Shown here piece by piece: positions 1 to 9,626 of a stretch of 64,000 nt of DNA. A program made the translations under genes and the position numbers. This DNA comes from Gymnogyps californianus (Eukaryota > Chordata > Aves > Accipitriformes > Cathartidae), in assembly GCF_018139145.2 (NCBI RefSeq), contig NC_059471.1, positions 67,900,020 through 67,964,019 of the forward strand. Reading direction: 5' to 3'. Under the pieces are notes generated by a model that searched no databases, was not told the origin of the DNA, and saw only the letters and a program-made list of their open reading frames with translations. Numbering within the stretch: the stretch's first letter is position 1; every line of letters begins with the position of its first letter.

Positions 1-2095
1 CAAGCAAACAGTTTCACAGACACACTCTGCCCCAGCAGACCCACTGCCCCAGAATCACCCATTAGCTCCAGCAAGGGGAAAAAAATTGCAGTTGTTAACC
101 ATAAAAGCCAAAATGTGATTCTTAGGTCATGTGTAACCTCGCTTTCTATCAAATTCAGATGGGTAACAACCCACACAGCAACAGACAGCAGAACTGAAGA
201 TGCTCACCGAAGGCCTATTCAATCAAAGGCAGAAAATGATAGAACGCAATGTGGTTTTATTTACTATATGATATCTGCAGTAATGGCTAGGGAAGTAACT
301 TCTTAAAAATCTGCCAATTTATGGTAAAATGATGGAAATTCAACTTCCCTAAAAATTTGCATTAAGATATAGAATTACTCTCAAGTAACTTTCCCCATCA
401 AACATTTCCTTACATGCACACCCTCCTGTAACATCCTAGCTTGACTAGGATTTAAAGATATGAAAACCAGACACTGTCTTCTTGCTGGATGGTCACAAAA
501 GCCTGGTCAGGGTGCAAGAGCCTGCCTCCACAACACAAATCCTGCAGGTACAATAAGCCTTCCATGCAGACCCTACCTCCTGTAAAAGACTACTATCTGG
601 ACACGAAACCAGACTGTGAGGATACTGTATTTTAAACTACCTAATGAATGCAAACTTCCCTTTCTGTAATGCTGAAACTCAAGATGACAGGAGTTGTCTG
701 ATATGACCAAGCCGCAACCCTAAGTTTAGTTGGAAGACAAATAAGCAAAAAAGCAGCAGGCAGAATCCCACTGCCTTTTTTCTTCTTTAAATTTGACAAA
801 TCGTTATTAAATACCTGAAGATCACTGCGGTCTACAGCTCAGTAATAAAGGATCTACCCTTCCAGAAATATGGCCAAGCATATTTCACTTCAGACTCCAA
901 AACTGAATTTTATGGAACAATGTATGGCATTTGCCATCATTTCCTGTAGGCAAAACTTCAAAATGCTGGTACAGGTCTATTCATTTTTCTCAGAAAAAAA
1001 TGAATTAATTGAAACGTTTACTACAGCAATACAACTTCACAAGGAATCTCTGCATTGACCTTTCCAAATCAAAAGCCTGTACACTAAACTACAGCTCAAG
1101 CAGATTTCATGAAAGATCAAAGACAATTAAATATATCCACTATATATATGACGTTAGAAATAAGATGAAGTTCACAGTCTGCAGGGCATCTCTGTTCCAA
1201 AGTCTCCTAAAGAGGCCCTATAGTAAATTTTATCCTATCGAATTATACAATAATACAGAACACTGGGAGGAATTGATCTTGTCCCCTCTGAGTCAATGCA
1301 ACCCTCACCATTGATTTTAAAGGGAGCAAGATCGGGCACTCGATTGCAGTTTTAAAATAAATAAATGCATATGTTGCAGTACTCTCCTTCAATAAATCAC
1401 ACACCTTATACATAAAAATGAAATTACATTCCCTTGGGAGGGGAAACTTCAGCTTCAAACCCCACTCAATTCTGGCTGTCAGAAGGACTCTGCGTGGCTG
1501 TAACCGCACACGCAGCGCCCCGGGAGCGGAGGGGAAAACTCGGGGCGAGATGAAAGCACCGGGTACCTGACCGGCCAAGTATTTCTAGCGACTTATCCCC
1601 GCAGGCAGCCCGAGAGCGGGAGCCAGCTCCTGCCTGCACCTGACAGACACCTGGCAGAGGCCGACACGCCGAATAAAAGCGCTTTCGAGGCACTTCGTGG
1701 TTCTTAACTCCGGGAGCCACGTCCAGCTCTGCTACCCGGGGGCTGCCCCGGGGCCCGTCGGTGCGGCAGCTGCCAGACAGCCGGTACGAGCCCCCGCGGG
1801 GGTCCCGGGGCCGCCCCGGCCCCTGCCGCCACCCGGGGCCACCCGGAGCATTTTGAGGACATCCCAGGCCGAGCCTCCCCGAGCCTCTCACCTTTCCATC
1901 AGGGGGGCAACCTCAACCGCCGGCCGCGATGCGCGGGGAGACGCTCCCCCCGCCGCGGTGCCCCGCCGGGGGGACAACCTCCGCCGCCCCGCGGGACGTC
2001 CCGCCGGCAAACCGGGACCGCCCGGCGCCCCGCGGGGACGCGCACACGCCCGGCCGCGCTCCCCCCGGCCCGCCCGCCCCCGGCCCGGCACCCAC
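1..2095 (-). other. SH3RF3: 5' part of SH3RF3 intron 1
   Basis: This stretch lies downstream of the exon 1 splice donor on the minus strand and is therefore read as the start of intron 1. Positions 1496-2095 are still GC-rich and CpG-dense, the downstream flank of the promoter island. Positions 1-1495 change abruptly to A+T-rich sequence. I see no second exon, RNA gene or recognisable transposon in it. The open frames crossing it are short or are shadows of biased GC-rich composition. Confidence 0.8.
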
Positions 2096-2491
2096 CTTTC
2101 CCAGCAGGGCGCTGCGGCTGGCGGCCGCCAGCTCCCGCAGGCTGGCGGCGGCCGAGGCGGCGGCGGCGGCGACGGCGCTGGGGGCGGCGGCGGGCTGGGG
2201 GTACGCGGGGGCCGCGGCGCTGGGGCTGCCGCTGGCGCCCCCGGCGGCGCGGGGCCGCTGTCGGATGCCGTCCAGGAGGCGGACGAGGAGGATGTTGGCG
2301 GGCAGCTCGTCCACGCCGCAGCCCACCAGGATGCGGCACTCGGGGCAGCGCAGCTCGTGGCGGGAGCTGACGATGCTCTCCAGGCAGCGGCGGCAGAAGG
2401 TGTGCTGGCACGGCAGCACCTTGGCCGTGGTGTCCAGCCGCTCCAGGCACACGGAGCACTCCAGCAGGTCCAGCAGCGACGACTCGTCCAT
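2096..2491 (-). CDS. SH3RF3: SH3RF3 (POSH2) exon 1: RING-finger E3 ubiquitin ligase, N-terminal part
   Basis: This exon encodes the first 132 residues of a RING-type E3 ubiquitin ligase and scaffold of the POSH family, which also carries SH3 domains encoded by later exons outside the window. The protein begins [21 protein letters not shown] perfect C3HC4 RING is visible: C12, C15, C28, H30, C33, C36, C49 and C52. It is followed by the family segment [20 protein letters not shown] (residues 62-81), then a Gly/Ser/Pro/Ala-rich linker with poly-Ala runs (about 101-117) and [10 protein letters not shown]. The residues SSLL...[22 protein letters not shown] fit SH3RF3 better than SH3RF1. The chosen ATG (2489-2491) has a strong Kozak context (G at -3, G at +4) and starts the conserved MDES sequence. 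The exon ends in AAG followed by GTGGGT (GT = complement of 2094-2095), a canonical phase-0 donor at the expected family position. The frame stays open 196 codons upstream, but that stretch is low-complexity GC-rich sequence, so an N-terminal extension is possible and unproven. Confidence 0.93.
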
Positions 2492-2513
2492 CGCCGCCGC
2501 CGCCGCCGCCGCC
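2492..2513 (-). repeat. CGG/GCC trinucleotide repeat directly upstream of the SH3RF3 start codon
   Basis: About seven uninterrupted GCC units on the plus strand (GGC on the coding strand) touch the start codon. If translated in frame they would read as poly-alanine. On the mRNA they form a GC-rich leader. Confidence 0.85.
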
Positions 2514-2520
2514 GGCTCCC

Positions 2521-2553
2521 GCTCCGCCGCCGCTCCGCCGCCGCTCCGCCGCC
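2521..2553. repeat. Three perfect tandem copies of an 11-bp unit (GCTCCGCCGCC)
   Basis: The 11-bp unit occurs at 2521-2531, 2532-2542 and 2543-2553 without mismatches, inside the presumed SH3RF3 5' UTR. The period is not a multiple of three, so copy-number change would shift any upstream open frame. Perfect identity suggests recent slippage. Confidence 0.85.
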
Positions 2554-3136
2554 CCCTCGCCTCCGCCTCCGCCCCCGCCCCGCCGCCGCCGCCTCCGCCT
2601 CCCCTCCGCGGGGCAGCGCAGGGCTCCGACGCCCCTAGGGCCGCCGCGGCCGGCGGCGGCGGCGGGGGGGGGCCGGCGGCGGCGCGGCGGGGGCCATCGG
2701 GGCGGCGGGGGTGCGCGGGGAGGCGGCGGCGGCGGGGCTGCCCCCGGCGGCGGGCCGCGGCGACCTCGCGGGCTGCCTGGGCGGCGCTGCCCACCGCCGT
2801 GCGGCGCAGCGGCGATGCCAGCGGCGCGGAGCGGAGCGGAGCGGTGCGGTGCGGGAGGAGGGCAGCTGCCTGCCCGCGCCTCCCCCCGCCGCCCGGCGCG
2901 GCTGGGCTCGGCTCGGCGCGGCTCAGCAGCTGCGGCGGGGCCCGGCGCGGCCCGGCGAGCCGCCCGCCGCGCCTCCGCGCGGGGCGGGGAGGGACGGGGA
3001 GCCCCGGGGGGGCGCCCGCGGCACGGCGGCCGCCCCGCGGGCGGTCCCCGCCCGCCCCAGCGCCTCGCCGCCGCTCCATGGCTCCCTGTAACCCGACTCA
3101 GCAGGGCTCACCGCCCGCCTTCCTCCGCCGCGGCTC

Positions 3137-3154
3137 CCTCCTCCTCCTCCTCCT
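3137..3154. repeat. (CTC)n short trinucleotide tract
   Basis: An uninterrupted CTC/CCT run of about six units lies near the right-hand side of the SH3RF3 CpG island. It is a simple repeat with no assigned role. Confidence 0.7.
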
Positions 3155-3540
3155 CCTTCTCCCGGCGAAGGCTGCCGGACGGGCCGTGCGGCGGCACGCT
3201 ACCGGGGGCAGGCGGACGAGACCCCCTCGGGGAAGCCGAGGACACCCGGGCGGGGGCGAGCCCCTGCAAGCCCGGGCCGGGCCGGGCGCCCCGAGGGGAG
3301 CGGGGGTCGCGGTGGCGGACGGCTGAAAAGGGGTCCGTGGGCACAACCTGCCCCTCGGGGGAGCAGCGCCTGCCCCGCGGGCCGGGAGCGGGGCCGGGGT
3401 CCGCGCCGCCGTCCGGCCCCGCCATCCCTGGCGGCGCGGCGCCCCCTGGCGGGCGCGGCGGGGCGCAGCTCGGGGCCCCGGTGCATCGCGCACCCCCACC
3501 CCGCCCCGGGCTCTTCAGCGCGTCCCCAAATAATCGTACT

Positions 3541-6500
3541 TGAGTCGTTATTGAGCCGGCGTCGCGCCTCTTCTCTCTGCCGGGTGTCCTGTGCTCCAGC
3601 CCGCTGCCCGCCCCGGTGCGGTCCAGTCTCCAGCCGGTACCCGCGTCCCGGTTGCAGCAGGACTGTGCCCGGGGTCCCGTGTGAACTGGTGCTCAGGCCC
3701 TGCTGGAAGAGGCGAGACCCTGGCATTTTGGAGGGTGTACACATCCATGGTGTATACTGACCACGGGAGATTTTAAAAAATAAGGTGCAGCCACTTGCAC
3801 ATGTGGAATATGAACAGAACTTCCCCTTAGAGAAGCTGCAGGAGAAGCCTTGTTCTTCAGATAAATGTTTCTTTTGAAAAATCCCTTTTTGGCTAACGTT
3901 TGACTATTAGTACGATTAAAGGGCCCACTTAAGCCAGAAGCTACTATTGAAATACATCATAATTTTGCCAAAGAGAATTTTCATTTGTGGTCCAACAGAA
4001 ACCCAAGCTTTCTTCTGTACCTGTGCCTGCGGTGTAACAGAGCACTTTTGGATTTCAGGATTGCAATTCAAGCGCTTGCAGAAGCCCTCATATTCCTCTC
4101 TCAAGTGAAACCTTTAAAATTGACTTTTTGTGAGAGTTGTGTGAGGAGGGCTGCACAAAATCTTTCTGTCAGCTTTATGACTCTACAGTTAACTTCCGAT
4201 GTATACAGCCGGATGACTCTGTTGTGATAAGGGTAATCTAGACACTGTATAGTAAAATTTACTAAATTTCAGTGTGCAAAAAGCCATGAATCTCTTGCTG
4301 CTCTTGTGTTCCTCTAGAAGAGAAGGAGTAAGTGTACAGCTAAAGAAAAACTCCTGATGCAGAGCTCAGATCATTATTTGTTGCTGAGTAATGTCCAGCA
4401 ATCTAACCTATGTCCTTGCAGAAAGAAATTCCAAACTCAACAGTTTTAAACTATAAATAATACTGATGCCTGGAGAAATGTTAACTACAGTATCAAGGAC
4501 TGGGGCTTTCTCTGGAGTAAAACTGTTAATTTAGGAAAAAGGAGTAATGGAGAACCTTTAAGGATAAAAGGCATTGCTACAGCAAGGAGAGGGAAATACT
4601 AAAAGATCTGTAGTGAAATGTGTAATTGTTTCAGCACCTCAGATTCCTTCCTTCAAAGGTGAAAACTTGAATATCACTGTCAAAACATGTAAGCCAAAAG
4701 CACTCTGTTACACACCAGTGTAAATCCAGAGTACCTCCAGTGACTAGAAGGACACTTTCCATCCATCCTTGTGGTTGCTCCAGGGCTTGCAGCCAAACCA
4801 ACCTGTCACCAGGTCTCCCAGTGTTGCCCAGCTATATATCCCCAAATCAGGAAAAACACTCTGGACAACCAGCATCCAAATATGATGAGAGGGTCCCTTG
4901 ACATTGGGACAGCTTTAAAAAGGTGTAGATGTGCAAACCATTTATTAGTCAATAGAAGAAATTGCTAAGACACTTAAAATGAGAGTCTGTTGTAATTCAC
5001 CTGTAAAGCATCCTCTTGAATACAAGCTGGTTGCCATCACGGAGAAGCAGAAGCAAAGCTACAGCAGATCCCTGCAAGGGGGAGGAGGTGAGGGAGTTCT
5101 CAAACCACCCCGGAGGACCACACGTGAGGGAGGGAGTTGGTGAGGGACACCGAGGAGGATGGAGAAATGGGCAACCAGAGAAGGACAGGGAGAAGGGGAC
5201 ATGAGAAGAAAAAGAGGTGAGGAAAAAGGAAGGGAGGCAACGATTAAAAGAGGGAAAGATTTATACGGAAATTACACAAGGGACTAGAGACAAGTAAAAG
5301 CACACTTCTATGAAAAGGAGGGAGAGACTTGTGAGTTGGGCTCCAACTAGAAAAAACACCTCCTGAGTGTCTGAAGAGCCTTTGATGTCAAAGAAGTATT
5401 TTCATGCTTAAAAGTTTAGCGTGTGTTTGTGCGCTTCCCTGTGCCTGGGCCTAAATGATAGTTAGGCCAGGCCTGAAGGAAATGAAAGAAAAAAAAAATC
5501 ATCACACATACTTTCTCTTCTTGCCAAAGGGACCATGGGAAATATTACATTAAATATTAAGAAATTAAACACTCAGATTATTAAGTTTGGAAATAGAAAA
5601 AAGATGAAACACTCAGAAGCCTGAGATAAAACACATAGAAAGGAATGGAAAGGGATACAGGAGGTGTAACAGGTTTTGGTTTACTTTAAAGAAATGTGGA
5701 TTTTATTAATTTCCCTGTCCCAGCTGCCAAAACATCTAGCTTCAGATTATAAGTATAAAGTGATTATTTGTGAACTAATTAAGTAATGTGATTAACACGG
5801 TTCTTAAGCAGAGGTGCTGTTCTACACACAGAGAGGGAGCTGCGCATTTTGCCACACGTCTCTTGGTAAGTGTGTTTGAGGAGACAGCTGATAAGCAACT
5901 CCTGTTTCAGGCTATGGAAGCGACTTCACTCCCATGGTGGATGAAACAAATCCTTCTTGATGCATTAACTTTGAAGAGTACCTGGAGACAAAAAGAGACT
6001 CAAAAAGGCAAAATACTGTTGCAGGAGAGTGGAGTGATATTGAAGCATTCCAAGACTTCGTTTGTAGTTGTCCTTAAATTATAATAACGTACTAGGTATT
6101 GCTTAGTGTCTCAATTAAAAATAAAAAAAACCTGTCCTGCTTTCCTGGTTCTTTTCCTTGCATCATCTTTCTTGCTATTCAATTCAGAACAGGAGGGACT
6201 GACAGTTTTTGCTGTCCATGGCTGTACCTACGCTGGTTTCAAAGGCATTTTCTGGGGACAGTATGTGGATGTTACACCTTCAGCTTTGCCTTCATATATT
6301 TGCATGCTGCTCCTGAAAATGGCTAACTCGTTTCCAGTCTTCTACCAAATGGGATTCGCTTATATAGAAATTATTCTCAATCCTTGCTTATATGCTTGCT
6401 CTGCTTGTAAGGGTCTACAGCACAATAACTATTCAGTTTGCACAGCTAGGGAACATTTGCCTACTAAATAACAACGAGTAGCTCTTATTTGTGTGATTCT

Positions 6501-8466
6501 TTCCAAGCCTGTAAAGCATTATAAGAATGGTAAGCATTATTATTTTAGAATGAGTCAATGTAATTAAACTTGCGGTGGAATGCACAGCAGTCCATTTTTA
6601 CTATTGCATTTTCTCTATATGTTTAAATGATCATTCAATTATGCTTACATTACTTGCTTTATTTACATTTAGGTTCAAAAAATTAAAGCATTCTTGGACT
6701 TCTGAAGTGAATGATATTAATACTAAGCAGAGGGAAGGAGGGGGACTTGTCAGCTCTGTCTTTTCTTCCTTTTGTTGGACCTAAACAATCTGGTATATCT
6801 AGGAAAAAATACCAAACTGATTTCAGACCATGGTAATACTTCTGCAAAATGGACAAGTTTGATGATGGGATCTTCTGTCTGCTCCTTTGACTGGAGATGA
6901 GATTTTTGATTGAGATCTATCTATCTACGTATACATCCCCCTCCATCGTAGAAGCCTAGCAATAGCTCTGCAGAAAGGCTTTTCTTACACATAGAGAGGG
7001 TAACCTCTCTGTTGCCTGTCAAAAGACAGATTGTGCAGAATCAGTGGCTGAAAATCCTTATGGAAGCTACGGCAGGACAACTGCCCCCAAAGTACATTGG
7101 CTGTTACGATACCTGTCCTGGCAACGTATGTGTGACAGCTTACCCTTGCATCAAGGTCTGGAGAATGTATCTGAGATCCCCCATATAAGACAGTCATAGA
7201 AAACCCATTCAGTTGGACTCTGGATTTTTTTCAATGCCAACTTAAAAGACCAGTTAAAGAGGATGTATTCCTTAAATTTCTCTTGACAGTATTTTAACAC
7301 TGAAAAGAAAATCTTTCCTCGCTTTGTGTTTAACCACAACATTGAAATCAGGAAAGAAAGAAGGACATCCATATATCTCCTCTGTCTCCTTACATGCATG
7401 CTGGTCATGTTGGCCACAGGTCAGAAAGATGTGTGTTTAACACTGCAGTGGAATGGCAGCAGATGTTCATCCAGGCTCTGCAGCTGCCCTGCCTTATCTT
7501 CCCCAACAGCCCTGGCTGGCTGTTCTGTCCCCTCCCTTGCAGCTTGCCGGTATGTTCAGTGTGTCTTCATGAAACTCATCCAGATGAAAAATAACCCGGA
7601 AAAAAAAATGCAAAGAATTTTGACCATAAAAATGACAGATAAATGTTAAAACTCTATACATTAGGAAAATGACTGTGTTATATTGTGGTTTTGTTTCAAT
7701 AAACTTGTGAATTAAAATGGCACTTCCTCTGAGAATACATGGTGTCCATTGCCGGTCTCAGTACAGCAGCCTATCAAACCAGTGCAGTTTTTCAACAAGT
7801 TTTATCACATTCCTTGTAGTTTGGGTTTTTTAAAGATGTGGATGGAGACAAGCCAGGCGTTGTCTGTTGTGCAGCTCTCACTACACATCTTGCCCTCCTG
7901 GCAGGGCACTACCCTTCCAGTGTGATTATACAACATTCCTTTTGCATGGTTTTGAAGATGCATCTTGGGTTTTTATAAAATTAAAACTTCAGCTTTTACT
8001 ATAACTTTTTTTTTTTGAAACGGCTGAAAAATAGCTTCAAACATTTCTGAGACTACCTTCTTTGCAGTAAATTTGGCATAAATGATGCAAGGAGCTTTTA
8101 ATCTTTGTGGAAATGAGCTTGATGGCATCAGAGGCTGAAGAGGAATATAATTCTAGTCCTGAGGAACTTTCTCAGGTCACAACTATAGTGACACCCATTA
8201 GTTCCTTGCCCTGTCTCGGAGTCAGTTACAGTTCTGAAAGATGATAAAAAATACGTTCTATTTCTTTTCTCTTCTTCGTACATCATAAATTTGATATAAT
8301 TGTCTTCACTTGGCTACACAGATTTTTCTTAAAAATTGAAAGAAAGATACTTCTGTTAGTGATGAATTCATTTACTGCATTTATTAAAATACTTTTTCCA
8401 GTTCGTTTATTTCTTCCCACTAATTCATATGTAAAATTAACAGCATCTTTGAGGATATCTGACAAA
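3541..8466. other. Gene-free stretch upstream of SH3RF3
   Basis: No exon, RNA gene or transposon could be recognised. The composition is A+T-rich with stop codons in all frames; the longest open frames, about 100-120 codons at 6106-6471 and 7326-7649, look like nothing known. A purine-biased segment lies at about 5035-5340. A consensus poly(A) signal AATAAA is present on the plus strand at 7698-7703, but without a supported transcript it means little. Confidence 0.6.
5035..5340 (+). repeat. Purine-rich (GA-rich) low-complexity segment
   Basis: The plus strand is dominated by GGA, GAA and GAG words (for example GGGAGGAGGTGAGGGAG) with few pyrimidines. It is interrupted and not periodic, so it is low-complexity sequence and not a true microsatellite. 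Confidence 0.55.
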
Positions 8467-8471
8467 GTCTC
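8467..8471. repeat. Left target-site duplication of the solo LTR (GTCTC)
   Basis: The five bases directly before the TG end of the LTR match exactly the five bases after its CA end at 9622-9626. This defines the insertion boundaries. Confidence 0.85.
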
Positions 8472-9621
8472 TGTATTGGGTTTGCATGGCAAGGTTTTGG
8501 TAGCAGGGAGGCTACAGGGGTGGCTTCTGTGAGAAGCTGCTAGAAGCTTTCCCCATGTCCAACAGAGCCAATGTCAGCCAGCTCCAAGATGGACCCGCTG
8601 CTGTCCAAGGCCGAGTCCATCAGCGACAGTGGTAGCACCTCTGGGATAACATATTTCAGAAGGGGAAAAAAAACCCTGGGCAACCGCAACTTCAGCTGGA
8701 GAGAGGAGTGAGAATATGTGAGAGAAACAACTCCGCAGACACCAAGGTCAGTGAAGAAGGAGGGGCAGGAGGTGCTCCAGGTGCCGGAGCAGAGATTCCC
8801 CTGCAGCTCATGGTGAAGACCACGGTGAGGCAGGCTGTCCCCCTGCAGCCCATGGAGGTCCACAGTGGAGCAGATATCCACCTGTAGCCCGTGGAGGACC
8901 CCACGCTGGAGCAGGTGGATGCACCTGAAGGAGGCTGTGACCCCGTGGGAAGCCCATGCTGGAGCAGGCTCCTGGCAGGACCTGTGGACCCATGGAGAAA
9001 GGAGCCTACGCTGGAGCAGGTTTGCTGGCAGGGCTTGTGACCCCACGGGGGACCCATGCTGGAGCAGTCTGTTCCTGAAGGACTGCACCCCGTGGAAGGG
9101 ACCCACACTGGAGCAGTTTGTGAAGAACTGCAGCCCATGGGAAGGACTCACTTTGGAGAAGTTCATGGAGGACTGTCTCCCGTGGGAGGGACCCCACGCT
9201 GGAGCAGGGGAAGAATGTGAGGAGTCCTTCCCCTGAGGAGGAAGGAGCAGCAGAAACAACGTGTGATGAACTGACCCAAACCCCCATTCCCCGTCCCCTG
9301 TGCCACTTGGGGGGAGGAGGTAGAGAATTTGGGAGTAAAGTTGAGTCCGGGAAGAAGGGAGGGGTGGGGGGAAGGTGTTTTTAAGATTTGGTTTTATTTC
9401 TCGTTATCCTACTCTGATTTGATTGGTAATAAATTAAATTAATTTTTCACCAAGTCGAGTCTGTTTTGCCCGTGACAGTAATTGCTGAGCGATCTCTCCC
9501 TGTCCTTATCTCGACCCACGAGCCTTTCGTTATATTTTCTCTCCCCTGTCCAGCTGAGGAGCGGGAGTGATAGACCAGCTTTGGTGGGCACCTGGCATCC
9601 AGCCAGGGTGAACCCACCACA
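8472..9621 (+). mobile_element. Solo LTR of an avian endogenous retrovirus
   Basis: This is a 1150-bp element with TG...CA ends and short imperfect inverted termini: TGTATTGGGTTTGC at the left, and GAACCCACCACA at the right, whose complement begins TGTGGTGGGTTC. It is bracketed by a perfect 5-bp target-site duplication, GTCTC, at 8467-8471 and 9622-9626. A poly(A) signal AATAAA at 9428-9433 in the right-hand third fixes the plus orientation. No gag, pol or env coding sequence and no second LTR is present, so this is a solo LTR left by recombination. The sequence resembles an LTR I associate with many bird genomes, but I cannot name the family. A 5-bp duplication fits class III (ERVL-like) or some class I elements. 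The open frames inside it on both strands are non-coding shadows. Confidence 0.88.
8795..9225 (+). repeat. Degenerate minisatellite inside the LTR
   Basis: Seven to eight diverged units of roughly 50-65 bp recur. Each is built round a CCCATGG or CCCGTGG core followed by GGACCCACGCTGGAGCAG or a close variant. The unit ends GGAGCAG are seen near 8874, 8913, 8965, 9020, 9066, 9116 and 9208. The array lies wholly within the LTR, upstream of its poly(A) signal. Copy number probably differs between copies of this LTR. Confidence 0.75.
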
Positions 9622-9626
9622 GTCTC
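9622..9626. repeat. Right target-site duplication of the solo LTR (GTCTC)
   Basis: It is an exact copy of 8467-8471, directly after the CA end of the LTR. Confidence 0.85.

Larger units (their letters stand above)
1495..3540 (-). promoter_or_regulatory. SH3RF3: CpG-island promoter and 5' UTR region of SH3RF3
   Basis: This is about 2 kb of dense CpG sequence with sharp A+T-rich borders on both sides and the SH3RF3 start codon in its middle. The part at 2492 to about 3000 should contain the 5' UTR and transcription start(s) on the minus strand. I see no TATA box, which is normal for CpG-island promoters with dispersed initiation. The sequence holds many GGCGGG-like GC boxes and several short C/G repeats. 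Long open frames on both strands here come from the low stop-codon frequency of GC-rich DNA. In human an antisense transcript also starts near this promoter, but nothing in this sequence lets me place one. Confidence 0.85.

Noticed and set aside
1697..3543. Several long open frames on both strands of the SH3RF3 CpG island (up to 465 codons on the plus strand)
   Set aside because: They are rich in Pro, Arg, Ala and Gly, overlap the real exon in other frames, and reflect the scarcity of stop codons in GC-rich DNA. None resembles a known protein.
8540..9259. A 239-codon minus-strand frame and overlapping frames
   Set aside because: It lies inside the solo LTR and is produced by its minisatellite. 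It is repetitive and not related to retroviral proteins.
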